A stretch of 64,000 nucleotides of DNA from Butyrivibrio fibrisolvens (GCF_037113525.1 NZ_CP146963.1:3968001-4032000), one strand, 5' to 3'; counted from the first letter of the stretch, positions 49,433 through 62,690 are shown. Notes: a model not told the origin generated them from the letters alone. Numbers and translations: made by a program.

Positions 49433-50575
49433 TTAGTCTTCCTCAACATCTCCAACCGGCTTACCACCTGTTGCAAGCCACTTAAGATAAGCATTGATGA
49501 ATGGATCAAGATCTCCATCAAGGACTCCGTCAGCGTTTGAAACCTTCTCGCCTGTTCTTGTGTCATTAACCATAGTGTATGGCTGAAGAACATAAGAACG
49601 GATCTGGCTTCCCCATGCATTATCCTTAACTTCACCTCTGATACCTGCAAGCTTAGCTTCGTTCTCTTCCATCTTGAGCATAAGGAGCTTAGCTTTGAGC
49701 ATCTGCATAGCCTTATCCTTGTTCTGGAACTGTGAACGCTCGTTCTGACAAGTAACAACGATACCTGTTTCATAGTGTGTGATACGAATAGCAGATGATG
49801 TCTTGTTGATGTGCTGTCCACCTGCACCACTTGAACGATAAGTATCAACCCTGATCTCATCAGGACGAACTTCGATATCAAGATCCTCTTCGATATCAGG
49901 CATTACATCATTTGATACGAAAGATGTCTGACGCTTACCCTGTGCGTTGAAAGGACTGATACGAACAAGACGGTGAACACCTCTTTCAGACTTAAGGTAT
50001 CCATATGCATTTAATCCATTGATCTGGAAAGTAACTGACTTAATACCAGCTTCATCACCATCAAGAAGATCGAGAACTTCAACAGTAAAACCGTGACGCT
50101 CAGCCCATCTTGTGTACATACGATAAAGCATTGAACACCAGTCGCATGCCTCTGTACCACCGGCACCTGCTGAAAGCTTAAGGATCGCATTGCACTTGTC
50201 GTACTCACCGTTTAAGAGATTGGCAATTCTGATCTCTTCAAGAACAACTTTAAACTCATCAAGATCAGCTCTGATCTCAGCTGCCATATCATCATCTTCT
50301 GTACCCTCATCATTGCACATGTCGATCATGTCAATGATGTCACCGTACTGAACATTCAGATTCTCGATCTTCTCAATAAGATCCTGCATGTTCTTGAGCT
50401 CTTTGGTCTTCTTGTTGGCCTTTTCAGCATCATCCCAGAAGGTAGGCTCTTCCATCTCACGGTTTAACTCTTCAATTCTTTTCTTCTTAGTTTCAAGATC
50501 AAGAGAAGCAGTAACCTCATCCAGTGTAGGCTTGAGATTCTGGATCTCGATCTTCATATTATCTAATACAACCAT
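49433..50575 (-). CDS. prfB: Peptide chain release factor 2, without programmed frameshift
   Basis: A 380-residue RF2 that reads UAA and UGA. The peptidyl-hydrolysis motif GGQ is in SSGAGGQHINKTSS and the stop-recognition SPF is in RISPFNAQGKRQTS. In most bacteria prfB needs a +1 frameshift at CTTTGAC-like sequence near codon 25. Here the matching place reads GCT TCT CTT GAT CTT GAA in one uninterrupted frame, so this gene lacks that autoregulation. The ATG at 50575 follows AGAGG and is 15 bases after the secA stop. Confidence 0.97.
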   Translation of the reverse strand: MVVLDNMKIEIQNLKPTLDEVTASLDLETKKKRIEELNREMEEPTFWDDAEKANKKTKELKNMQDLIEKIENLNVQYGDIIDMIDMCNDEGTEDDDMAAEIRADLDEFKVVLEEIRIANLLNGEYDKCNAILKLSAGAGGTEACDWCSMLYRMYTRWAERHGFTVEVLDLLDGDEAGIKSVTFQINGLNAYGYLKSERGVHRLVRISPFNAQGKRQTSFVSNDVMPDIEEDLDIEVRPDEIRVDTYRSSGAGGQHINKTSSAIRITHYETGIVVTCQNERSQFQNKDKAMQMLKAKLLMLKMEENEAKLAGIRGEVKDNAWGSQIRSYVLQPYTMVNDTRTGEKVSNADGVLDGDLDPFINAYLKWLATGGKPVGDVEED

Positions 50576-50590
50576 CTTTTAACCTCTAAA

Positions 50591-53167
50591 TTATTCCACT
50601 CCGCCTTGTGCGCCGTGGCAGTTCTTATATTTCTTACCGCTACCGCATGGGCACAGATCGTTAGGTCTTATCTTAACTGCAGCTCTCTTTACAGGAGCCT
50701 TCTTTGCAGATTCATCCTTGTTAGTACCAGTTACCTTGGCAACCTGCTCACGCTCAACCTTCTCCTGAACATGTACATGGAAAAGAAGTCTTACAGTATC
50801 TTCCTTGATTCCTTCCATCATCTCATTGAACATGTCATAGCCGGCCATCTTGTACTCGATCTTAGGATCACGTTGACCATATGCCTGAAGACCGATACCC
50901 TGACGAAGCTGATCCATATCATCGATGTGATCCATCCACTTACGGTCGATAACCTTAAGAAGAATTACACGCTCGATCTCACGGATTGTCTCTGCTTCAG
51001 GGAACTCTGTCTCTTTTTCTTCATAAAGAGCAACTGCCTCTTCCTTAAGCTGCTGCTTGAGACCGTCTTTGGATTTCTTTGTGATACGGCCGCGAGTTAC
51101 AGGCTTAAGAGGTACTGTTGGCAAAAGAAGTTCATTGAGCTCTTTAAGATCCCAGTCATCAATGTTCTGACCATCGCCAATAACAGTATCAATGCTCTCT
51201 TCAACAATATCTGTGATCATCTTGTAGATGTTGTCACGAAGTGACTCACCATCAAGAACGCGGCGACGCTCTTTATAGATGATCTCTCTCTGCTCGTTGT
51301 TAACTGCATCATATTCAAGAAGGTTCTTACGAATACCGAAGTTATTCTCCTCGATTCTCTTCTGAGCAGACTCGATAGCTTTTGTAAGAGCCTTGTGCTC
51401 GATCTCCTGTCCTTCAGGAATTCCAAGTGCATTGAACATACTGATAAGACGCTCTGAACCAAAGAGTCTCATAAGGTCATCTTCAAGTGAAATGTAGAAC
51501 TTGGATTCACCCGGATCACCCTGACGTCCTGAACGTCCACGGAGCTGATTATCAATACGTCTTGATTCATGACGCTCTGTACCTATGATCTTAAGACCGC
51601 CGGCTGCTCTTGACTCTTCGTCAAGCTTAATATCAGTACCACGACCAGCCATGTTAGTTGCGATCGTAACAGCGCCGTGCTTACCAGCCTCAGCAACGAT
51701 CTCAGCTTCCTGTTCATGGAACTTTGCATTAAGTACGTTGTGCTGGATACCAGCCTTAGTAAGCATCTTGGACAGAAGCTCTGAAGTCTCGATGGTAATA
51801 GTACCAACAAGAACAGGCTGTCCTTTTTCATGAGCTTTCTTAACAGCTTCTACAACTGCTTCGTACTTTTCTTTCTTGGTCTTATATACTGCATCCTGAA
51901 GATCTTTACGAACAACAGGCTCATTTGTTGGAACCTCTACAACGTCGAGTGCATAGATATCACGGAACTCCTGCTCTTCTGTAAGAGCTGTACCTGTCAT
52001 ACCACACTTCTTGTTGAACTTGTTAAAGAAGTTCTGGAATGTGATTGTAGCAAGAGTCTTGGACTCACGCTTAACCTTAACATGCTCCTTAGCCTCAATT
52101 GCCTGATGAAGACCATCTGAATAACGACGTCCAGGCATTACACGACCTGTGAACTCATCAACGATGAGAACTTCATCATCGCGAACAATATAATCATGGT
52201 CTCTCTGCATCAGGTTATTAGCACGGAGTGCAAGAATTATATTGTGCTGGATCTCAAGATTTTCAGGATCTGCAAGGTTAGAAATATGGAAATAGCGTTC
52301 AACCTTAGCAACACCCTGCGCTGTAAGGTTTACAAGCTTATCTTTCTCGTTAACGATAAAGTCGCCGGTCTCTTCCTGTTCGATACCCATAAGAGCATCC
52401 ATCTTGGAAAAATCTCCAACGTCTTCACCACGCTGCATCTGCTTGGCAAGCATATCGCAGGCTTCGTAGAGCTTAGTTGACTTATCACTCTGACCTGAAA
52501 TGATAAGAGGTGTTCTTGCTTCATCAATAAGGATTGAGTCAATCTCATCGATGATAGCGAAGTTCAATCCTCTAAGAACGCACTGTTCTTTGTAGATTGC
52601 CATGTTATCACGAAGATAGTCGAAACCAAGTTCGTTGTTAGTAACATATGTAATATCGCAATTGTATGCTGCACGACGCTCATCTGAGTTCATTCCGTTA
52701 AGAACGATACCAACTGTAAGACCAAGGAATTCATGGATCTTACCCATCCACTCAGCATCACGCTTAGCAAGATAGTCGTTAACTGTAACTACGTGGCAGC
52801 CCTTGCCTTCAAGAGCATCAAGGTATGAAGGAAGTGTAGCAACAAGTGTCTTACCTTCACCTGTTCTCATCTCAGCAATACGACCCTGGTGAAGGATAAT
52901 ACCACCAATGAGCTGTACACGGAAATGTTCCATACCAAGAACACGCTTACCAGCTTCTCTGACAACAGCATATGCCTCAGGCATTATATCATCTGACGTC
53001 TCACCTTCTGAAAGACGTCTCTTAAATTCATCTGTTTTTGCACGAAGCTCTTCATCTGTAAGAGCCTGCATTTCAGGACGAAGAGATTCAATCTTATCTA
53101 CGATAGGAGTGATTCTTTTCAATTCCCTCTCTGAATGTGTTCCAATAATCTTATCGAGTAAACTCAT
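50591..53167 (-). CDS. secA: Preprotein translocase ATPase SecA
   Basis: An 858-residue SecA. The nucleotide-binding fold has GRIAEMRTGEGKTLVATLPS (Walker A) and AIIDEIDSILIDEARTPLII (DEAD box). The second fold has TNMAGRGTDIKLDEESRAAG, and the C-terminal zinc-binding SEC-C motif is CPCGSGKKYKNCH. It drives preproteins through SecYEG. secA and prfB form one unit, a common pair. Promoter at 53251-53279. Confidence 0.99.
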   Translation of the reverse strand: MSLLDKIIGTHSERELKRITPIVDKIESLRPEMQALTDEELRAKTDEFKRRLSEGETSDDIMPEAYAVVREAGKRVLGMEHFRVQLIGGIILHQGRIAEMRTGEGKTLVATLPSYLDALEGKGCHVVTVNDYLAKRDAEWMGKIHEFLGLTVGIVLNGMNSDERRAAYNCDITYVTNNELGFDYLRDNMAIYKEQCVLRGLNFAIIDEIDSILIDEARTPLIISGQSDKSTKLYEACDMLAKQMQRGEDVGDFSKMDALMGIEQEETGDFIVNEKDKLVNLTAQGVAKVERYFHISNLADPENLEIQHNIILALRANNLMQRDHDYIVRDDEVLIVDEFTGRVMPGRRYSDGLHQAIEAKEHVKVKRESKTLATITFQNFFNKFNKKCGMTGTALTEEQEFRDIYALDVVEVPTNEPVVRKDLQDAVYKTKKEKYEAVVEAVKKAHEKGQPVLVGTITIETSELLSKMLTKAGIQHNVLNAKFHEQEAEIVAEAGKHGAVTIATNMAGRGTDIKLDEESRAAGGLKIIGTERHESRRIDNQLRGRSGRQGDPGESKFYISLEDDLMRLFGSERLISMFNALGIPEGQEIEHKALTKAIESAQKRIEENNFGIRKNLLEYDAVNNEQREIIYKERRRVLDGESLRDNIYKMITDIVEESIDTVIGDGQNIDDWDLKELNELLLPTVPLKPVTRGRITKKSKDGLKQQLKEEAVALYEEKETEFPEAETIREIERVILLKVIDRKWMDHIDDMDQLRQGIGLQAYGQRDPKIEYKMAGYDMFNEMMEGIKEDTVRLLFHVHVQEKVEREQVAKVTGTNKDESAKKAPVKRAAVKIRPNDLCPCGSGKKYKNCHGAQGGVE

Positions 53168-53250
53168 AACTTTCCAACTTTCCCCACTTAAATGGCGTTA
53201 ATTAACCCAGCTACGCCTATTTATTTTTAGATAGTCGCAGTCCGACTAGC

Positions 53251-53279
53251 ATTATATCAAAAATAATGTGTCTATTCAA
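53251..53279 (-). promoter_or_regulatory. Sigma-A promoter of secA-prfB
   Basis: On the minus strand TTGAAT (53274-53279), a 17-base spacer and a perfect TATAAT (53251-53256). A small stem TAGTCG/CGACTA (53231-53248) directly follows the start point. Confidence 0.8.
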
Positions 53280-53387
53280 TTAACAGCTTGTAAATTTTAA
53301 AATCAAGTGATTCAGGGAAAAAACTAACAGCCTATCATAAGTTGAATGAGAAAACGGTAATAACTTTTTTGACCTCAAAATAAAAAA

Positions 53388-53419
53388 TAGAGACTTCAAA
53401 GTAAAATTCGAAGTCTCTA
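53388..53419 (-). terminator. Rho-independent terminator after buk
   Basis: TAGAGACTTC and GAAGTCTCTA are perfect 10-base arms around a 12-base loop, followed on the minus strand by TTTTTTATTTT. Confidence 0.93.
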
Positions 53420-53457
53420 TCACTGTATTATAAAACTAATATCTCAAAATTTATGAC

Positions 53458-54525
53458 TTAATAAACCTTAGCCTGCTCTTCGCCGTTCATTACACGGATA
53501 GCGCCCTGAGCAAGTGCAAGAAGCTCATCTTCACCAGGATATACTGTTACAGGAGCAATGAAACCGATTCTTTCTTTCATAGCTGCTGTGATTCTTTCAT
53601 TATATGCGATACCACCTGTGATGATGATCTGATCAACCTTGCCCTTAAGAACAGTTGCCTGAGCACCAATGTCCTTACAAACCTGGAAGATGAAGGCATC
53701 CATAACAAGTCTTGCCTTCTCATCGCCAGCATCGATCTTCTTCATAACTTCTCTTGCATCGTTAGTTCCAAGATAAGCATTGAATCCGCCAGCACCTGTA
53801 GCCTTCTTAAGCATCTCTTTTTCAGAGAACTTGCCTGAATAGCAAAGTCTGATAAGAGCGCCTGTAGGAAGTCCGCCACATCTTTCAGGAGACATAGCAC
53901 CGTCACCTTCAAATGCTGAGTATACATCTACGATACGGCCATGATCATGAGCACCTACAGAAACACCGCCACCAAGGTGAGCAACTACAAGGCGGAGATC
54001 CTCATATTTCTTGCCAACAGATTTAGCATAACGTCTTGCTACAGCCTTCTGGTTAAGAGGATGGAAAATAGATGTTCTCTGAACATCAGGCATACCTGAT
54101 ACACGAGCAACATCGCTAAGCTCGTCAACTACAACAGGGTCAACGATATAAGCTTTAACGCCGATCTGGTCTGCGATCTCACGAGCAAGGATACCACCAA
54201 GGTTTGATGCGTGCTGTCCCTGAACACCGATCTCAAGATCCTTAACAACAGCGTCTGTTACTTCATATGTACCGCCTTCAATAGGCTTTAAAAGACCACC
54301 ACGACCAACGATTACGTTGAATGTTGTAACATCAATATTTTTTTCCTTAAGGAAGTCAAGAATGATGTTCTTACGGAAGTCTTTCTGATCAATTATTGAA
54401 TCGTACTTTGCGATCTCCTCTGTAGAGTGACGCAGAGTTTCGTCCATCTTAAGTTCTTCGTCTTCAAAAATACCGATCTTTGTAGATGTAGAGCCTGGAT
54501 TGATAATAAGGCTTTTGATTGCCAT
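53458..54525 (-). CDS. buk: Butyrate kinase
   Basis: A 355-residue acetokinase-family enzyme that converts butyryl phosphate and ADP to butyrate and ATP. Family blocks are INPGSTSTKIGIFEDEE at the start, VVAHLGGGVSVGAHDHGRIV and DGAMSPERCGGLPTGALI. The length and the N-terminal HSTEEIAKYDSI match butyrate kinase better than acetate kinase (about 400 residues). It follows ptb on the same transcript by 104 bases. The GGAG site precedes the ATG. Confidence 0.96.
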   Translation of the reverse strand: MAIKSLIINPGSTSTKIGIFEDEELKMDETLRHSTEEIAKYDSIIDQKDFRKNIILDFLKEKNIDVTTFNVIVGRGGLLKPIEGGTYEVTDAVVKDLEIGVQGQHASNLGGILAREIADQIGVKAYIVDPVVVDELSDVARVSGMPDVQRTSIFHPLNQKAVARRYAKSVGKKYEDLRLVVAHLGGGVSVGAHDHGRIVDVYSAFEGDGAMSPERCGGLPTGALIRLCYSGKFSEKEMLKKATGAGGFNAYLGTNDAREVMKKIDAGDEKARLVMDAFIFQVCKDIGAQATVLKGKVDQIIITGGIAYNERITAAMKERIGFIAPVTVYPGEDELLALAQGAIRVMNGEEQAKVY

Positions 54526-54629
54526 AATTTTATCTCCTTTTTATTGTTGAATGATTACAGTTATCAGTACTTGAACTAATTATAAAAACTCAGATTCAAG
54601 ATAATATATCCAGAATCCTATTTATTGTA

Positions 54630-55556
54630 TTAGATTGTGCCGTTCTTCTGGTCTTCAGCAACTACTGCTGCAAGAGCGATAGAGTTAAGCTTAACATCAA
54701 CGCTGTCAGAACGTGATGTAAGGATTACAGGAGCCTTTGTTCCAAGAAGGATGTTACCATTCTTAACTGTTGCAAGACGAACGATTGTCTTGTATGTAAG
54801 GTTACCTGCGTGAATATCAGGGAAAAGAAGAATGTCGGCATCGCCAACGATCTTACGATCCTCTGCACCTGCTTTGAACTTAGCAGCTTCAGGATCAATA
54901 GCAAGGTCCATGGAAAGAGGTCCATCAACGATGCAGTTCTTGATCTCGCCAGCTTCGCAAGCTTTAGTAAGCTCATCAGCTTCAACTGTAACAGGCATCT
55001 TAGGATTTACAACTTCAACTGCAGCAAGTGGAGCAACCTTAGGCATTTCAACGCCACAAGCTCTTGCTACGTTAACAGTATATTCGATGATCTGCTTTTT
55101 ATCTTCAAGTGTTGGATAAGGAAGGAATGCAACATCTGTAAGGAATAAAAGTCTGTCGATACCTGGGATTTCGAAAACACAAACGTGAGAAAGTGTCTGG
55201 CCTGTACGAAGACCAACTTCTTTGTTAAGAACACTCTTAAGGAAAGTCTTGGAATCAAGAGAACCCTTCATGTAGATATCAGCTTTGCCATCATGTACAA
55301 GCTTAACTGCACATGTAGCAGCTTCCTGCATATCTTTAACGTCAATTACTTCATACTCATCAAGATTCATATTGAGAGTTTTTGCGATCTCAGCGATCTT
55401 ATCTGCATCACCTACAAGAACAGCATCAACAATGCCTTTCTTGTGTGCAAGCTCTACAGCCTCCAATACATGCTCATCCTGTGCATATGCAACTGCAAGC
55501 TTCTTTTTGCCTGTTGTTTTAAGTTTTGCAAGGATATCATCAAAACTCTTACTCAT
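54630..55556 (-). CDS. ptb: Phosphate butyryltransferase
   Basis: A 308-residue member of the phosphate acetyl/butyryltransferase family that converts butyryl-CoA and phosphate to butyryl phosphate and CoA. It shows KKLAVAYAQDEHVLEAVELA, ADIYMKGSLDSKTFLKSVLN, GLRTGQTLSHVCVFEIPGID and ILLFPDIHAGNLTYKTIVRL. The next gene is buk, so the two make butyrate with one ATP. Promoter at 55641-55669. Confidence 0.95.
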   Translation of the reverse strand: MSKSFDDILAKLKTTGKKKLAVAYAQDEHVLEAVELAHKKGIVDAVLVGDADKIAEIAKTLNMNLDEYEVIDVKDMQEAATCAVKLVHDGKADIYMKGSLDSKTFLKSVLNKEVGLRTGQTLSHVCVFEIPGIDRLLFLTDVAFLPYPTLEDKKQIIEYTVNVARACGVEMPKVAPLAAVEVVNPKMPVTVEADELTKACEAGEIKNCIVDGPLSMDLAIDPEAAKFKAGAEDRKIVGDADILLFPDIHAGNLTYKTIVRLATVKNGNILLGTKAPVILTSRSDSVDVKLNSIALAAVVAEDQKNGTI

Positions 55557-55640
55557 TTTGTAACTTCTCCTTTCACATATCCGTGATTTATGAGCGACTA
55601 TAGAATCCTATAGCGCCCTTTTATTCAAGCATTTGTTAAA

Positions 55641-55669
55641 ATAATAACACACCATATATCAATTTTCAA
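55641..55669 (-). promoter_or_regulatory. Sigma-A promoter of ptb-buk
   Basis: On the minus strand TTGAAA (55664-55669), 17-base spacer and TATTAT (55641-55646), about 80 bases before ptb. A stem of CTATAGGA and the complementary TCTATAG lies within the leader near 55597-55612. Confidence 0.75.
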
Positions 55670-55695
55670 TACTGCTCACGTGGTGATAATAGTTT

Positions 55696-56199
55696 TTAGA
55701 AGCCTTCTGCTCTGCGCTTTTTACGCATATCAATTCTCTTAAGAGCACCTTCCCATTCTGCTTTCTGGCACTCTGTCTCGATCTTAAGACCGTAAGGAAT
55801 AGTAATAGGCTTTTCATTATCATCAAGGCATACTTCTGTAAGATATGCTCTGTTTATTACATGACGAAGACCTGTCTTTCTGTCTTCAACATAAGTGTCA
55901 ACTCTCACTTCCATTGAAGTCCTGCCTACATAAGTAAGATAAGCTTCTATAACTACAATATCCATAAGAAAAGCAGGCTTTTTAAACTGAAGATTATCAA
56001 CAGCAGCTGTTGTAACTGTATGTGCGCAATGTCTTGTAGCAACAATACCTGCTGCTTCATCGATCATGAGCATAAGATTACCACCAAAAAGACGGCCATA
56101 ACCATTGATATCTTCATGCATCATTACCTTATATCGTTCAACCTTGGAATCTTCTACAGTCTTATATCCAAGTTCACGTTTAATGTTGTCTTCTACCAT
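55696..56199 (-). CDS. Acyl-CoA thioesterase, hotdog fold (YciA/BACH-like)
   Basis: A 167-residue hotdog thioesterase. The signature is MMHEDINGYGRLFGGNLMLM followed by IDEAAGIVATRHC, close to the NxxGxxFGG...D motif of the acyl-CoA thioester hydrolase family, with the catalytic Asp in MIDEAAG. It hydrolyses acyl-CoA in the cytoplasm. It precedes ptb-buk, but the latter have their own promoter. GGAGG lies before the ATG at 56199; the four preceding codons from TTG are only that site. Confidence 0.9.
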   Translation of the reverse strand: MVEDNIKRELGYKTVEDSKVERYKVMMHEDINGYGRLFGGNLMLMIDEAAGIVATRHCAHTVTTAAVDNLQFKKPAFLMDIVVIEAYLTYVGRTSMEVRVDTYVEDRKTGLRHVINRAYLTEVCLDDNEKPITIPYGLKIETECQKAEWEGALKRIDMRKKRRAEGF

Positions 56200-56293
56200 A
56201 ATTACCTCCAAAAAAAGATAAACATAAGCTAATTATACAATATTTATATTTACTAATATAATCTGTATAACGTAAGTTTTTACTTATCATACA

Positions 56294-56409
56294 TTTTTGA
56301 ATCATAGATTCAAAAATGCAGCAATAGAGCCAATTGAGTTCGACTTCGTCGAAGGCTCTATTGCCAACCGATTCATCGAATCACGAAACGCGCAGTAAAT
56401 GCGCGTTTC
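56294..56409. repeat. Cluster of four consecutive perfect hairpins between thioesterase and tRNA genes
   Basis: In order: TTTTTGAATC/GATTCAAAAA (56294-56316); GCAATAGAGCC/GGCTCTATTGC (56321-56331 with 56354-56364) enclosing TTCGAC/GTCGAA; GATTC/GAATC (56370-56382); and GAAACGCGCA/TGCGCGTTTC (56385-56409). They are joined by only a few bases and there is no ORF. The last hairpin has a relative at 6222-6249 with compensating stem changes. A structured RNA or a short dispersed repeat is likely. The gap 56410-56540 is otherwise featureless and AT-rich. Confidence 0.8.
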
Positions 56410-56540
56410 TGTAATTTACATTCAAGAAGTCATACTAATTCAAACACACTATCTATCCCCAAAATTTTAAAATGCAATATTCAAAAACTATAATGCAACC
56501 CTAAAAATGTAAAAATTTGATATTCTAAAAGTGCAATATA

Positions 56541-56570
56541 AAAAACGACAAGCATTAGCCTGTCGTTTTT
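56541..56570 (-). terminator. Rho-independent terminator of the rRNA/tRNA operon
   Basis: AAAAACGACA and TGTCGTTTTT are perfect 10-base arms around a 10-base loop, five bases after the end of tRNA-Leu. The T run gives termination on the minus strand. Confidence 0.92.
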
Positions 56571-56575
56571 AAATA

Positions 56576-56661
56576 TGCCGGCAACCGGAATCGAACCGGT
56601 ACGGGTATTACTACCCATGGGATTTTAAGTCCCAGGCGTCTGCCAGTTCCGCCATGCCGGC
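56576..56661 (-). tRNA. tRNA-Leu (anticodon UAA)
   Basis: An 86-base class II tRNA with a long variable arm. The acceptor GCCGGCA pairs with TGCCGGC and discriminator A. The anticodon loop is CTTAAAA. CCA is not encoded. Confidence 0.95.
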
Positions 56662-56685
56662 GTATTAACAATTTTATAAAGAAAA

Positions 56686-56758
56686 TGGGACCTACAGGGC
56701 TCGAACCTGTGACCCTCTGCTTGTAAGGCAGATGCTCTCCCAGCTGAGCTAAGATCCC
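56686..56758 (-). tRNA. tRNA-Val (anticodon UAC)
   Basis: A 73-base tRNA with acceptor GGGATCT and AGGTCCC, discriminator A. The anticodon loop is TTACAAG and the T loop GGTTCGAGCCC is normal. CCA is not encoded. Confidence 0.96.
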
Positions 56759-56788
56759 ATGTCTTAACATATTAAATTTAGAAAAAAG

Positions 56789-56862
56789 TGGAGCTTCGGG
56801 GACTCGAACCCAGGACCGACCGGTTATGAGCCGGTTGCTCTAACCAACTGAGCTAAAGCTCC
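56789..56862 (-). tRNA. tRNA-Met, elongator (anticodon CAU)
   Basis: A 74-base tRNA with acceptor GGAGCTT/AAGCTCC, discriminator A and anticodon loop TCATAAC. The D arm GCTCAGTTGGTTAGAGC and no C1-A72 mismatch indicate an elongator. A CAU tRNA can also be tRNA-Ile2 if the C is modified by TilS; this cannot be fully excluded. CCA is not encoded. Confidence 0.88.
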
Positions 56863-56871
56863 AAATTGTGA

Positions 56872-56943
56872 TGACCCCTAGCAGGTTCGAACTGCTGTTA
56901 CCGCCGTGAAAGGGCGATGTCTTAACCACTTGACCAAGGGGCC
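56872..56943 (-). tRNA. tRNA-Glu (anticodon UUC)
   Basis: A 72-base tRNA with acceptor GGCCCCT/AGGGGTC (one G-U pair), discriminator A and anticodon loop TTTCACG. CCA is not encoded. Confidence 0.95.
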
Positions 56944-56998
56944 GTGTTCTCGCCTCACAGCGAAAAATATAAAAAAAGAACAGATCGGAGATCTGTAG

Positions 56999-57071
56999 CT
57001 CCCCAAGTAGGACTCGAACCTACGACACTTCGGTTAACAGCCGAATGCTCTACCGACTGAGCTATTGAGGA
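56999..57071 (-). tRNA. tRNA-Asn (anticodon GUU)
   Basis: A 73-base tRNA with acceptor TCCTCAA/TTGGGGA (G-U allowed), discriminator G and anticodon loop TGTTAAC. It is the first tRNA after 23S rRNA. CCA is not encoded. Confidence 0.95.
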
Positions 57072-57075
57072 ATGT

Positions 57076-57102
57076 ATTGTTCCCTCAAAACCGAACACTG
57101 AA
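57076..57102 (-). other. 3' arm of the pre-23S processing stem
   Basis: ATTGTTCCCTCAAAACCGAA and the following CACTGAA are nearly complementary to 60239-60265. The two would pair to bring the ends of 23S rRNA together for RNase III-type cleavage. Confidence 0.8.
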
Positions 57103-57123
57103 TTTCCAAACTTCTTGACTTAT

Positions 57124-60038
<2,915 letters not shown>

Positions 60039-60369
60039 GTTACGTAGGAATCAGTCCTGATCTTTCGATCATTCTGGATTCTCTTCTGATCTATAACACA
60101 GCGATATGTTATAGTCAGTGCCCATTTCTTTAGAAATGTTTTTTAATTGATGAATAAATTCACCTTTTTGATGTCTTGATTTTGGTTTGGACATAGAACA
60201 TATCTTCATCATTTGGAATGACTAGATATAATCTATATTTCAGTATTCGGTTTTCAAGGAACAATGCGTTTTAAATACAAGATTTAAAACCCTACGACTG
60301 TTTTAAACAGTCATCAGAAATCGGAAACAGGTTCTGATCTCTCATCGCTATTTAAAACTTTTTTATAAA
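60039..60369 (-). other. 5S-23S spacer
   Basis: 330 bases with no tRNA gene. It holds the 5' arm of the 23S processing stem (60239-60265), a palindrome GACTGTTTTAAACAGTC (about 60297-60313) and AT-rich sequence. No terminator with a proper T run in the minus direction is obvious. Confidence 0.6.
60239..60265 (-). other. 5' arm of the pre-23S processing stem
   Basis: TTCAGTATTCGGTTTTCAAG followed by GAACAAT complements 57076-57102 at all but about three positions. The motif TTCGGTTTTCAAGGAACAAT is common in front of 23S genes of Firmicutes. Confidence 0.8.
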
Positions 60370-60486
60370 TCTGGCAGCCACCTATCCTCCCATACCGTTA
60401 CCAGTATAGTACTTTCGGCCGCTAAGGTCTTAACCGTCGTGTTCGAGATGGGAACGGGTGTTTCCCCGAAGCGCATCGCCACCAGA
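60370..60486 (-). rRNA. 5S ribosomal RNA, located between 16S and 23S
   Basis: About 117 bases. TCTGGTGGCGATGCGCTTCG at the 5' end pairs with GGTGGCTGCCAGA at the 3' end. Internal landmarks are CCCGTTCCCATCTCGAACAC and AGTACTATACTGGTAACGGT. No second 5S is found after 23S, so the order is 16S-5S-23S. Confidence 0.96.
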
Positions 60487-62189
<1,703 letters not shown>

Positions 62190-62356
62190 GTTTGTTCTTT
62201 CCGGTTCAGACTTACACTGACTTAAATCAGAATAATTCTGCTCCTCTGTCGATCTCTCGACAGCTTGATGGTGGCTAAACCATCAAAAATTTACTTTTGG
62301 TTTTTGTTCTTCTGAACATTCTGTCCTTCTATATAAGAAGAACTGGAATTTTCAGG

Positions 62357-62380
62357 GTTGCATTACTGTTAAGTTGTCAA
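62357..62380 (-). other. 5' arm of the pre-16S processing stem
   Basis: GTTGCATTACTGTTAAGTTG followed by TCAA on the plus strand; complementary to 60588-60611. It would form the RNase III stem that loops out 16S rRNA. Confidence 0.85.
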
Positions 62381-62415
62381 AGTGCTTGTAATCTTACATC
62401 TGCTATGCAGATGAG

Positions 62416-62504
62416 CGCAGAAGGAGGGATTTGAACCCTCGCGCCGCTATTAACGACCTGCACCCTTTCCAGGGGTGTCTCTTCAACCACTTGAGTACTT
62501 CTGC
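62416..62504 (-). tRNA. tRNA-Ser (anticodon GGA)
   Basis: An 89-base class II tRNA. The acceptor is GCAGAAG/CTTCTGC with discriminator G, the anticodon loop CTGGAAA, and a long variable arm. It lies upstream of 16S in the same direction. CCA is not encoded. Confidence 0.95.
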
Positions 62505-62604
62505 AAAAAGGTTGATTCATAGATCATATTCACTAGAACTTAGATCTAATCTTTTAATTAACAGCGGACGATGTATCCTGTCCTATGCCGCTTTGTGATT
62601 ACAG

Positions 62605-62690
62605 CGGAGCGAAAGGGATTCGAACCCTTGTGGCGTTGCCGCCAAACGGTTTTCAAGACCGCCTCGTTATGACCACTTCGATATCGCTCC
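62605..62690 (-). tRNA. tRNA-Ser (anticodon UGA)
   Basis: An 86-base class II tRNA. The acceptor is GGAGCGA/TCGCTCC with discriminator G, the anticodon loop CTTGAAA, and the variable arm TTGGCGGCAACGCCA forms a good stem. It is the first gene after the strong promoter at 62767-62795. CCA is not encoded. Confidence 0.95.

Noticed and set aside
50460..50520. A programmed frameshift in prfB
   Set aside because: The reading frame is continuous and the CTTTGA slip sequence is absent.
56789..56862. Initiator tRNA-fMet for the CAU tRNA
   Set aside because: The acceptor has a normal first G-C pair and lacks the three G-C pairs of the initiator anticodon stem.
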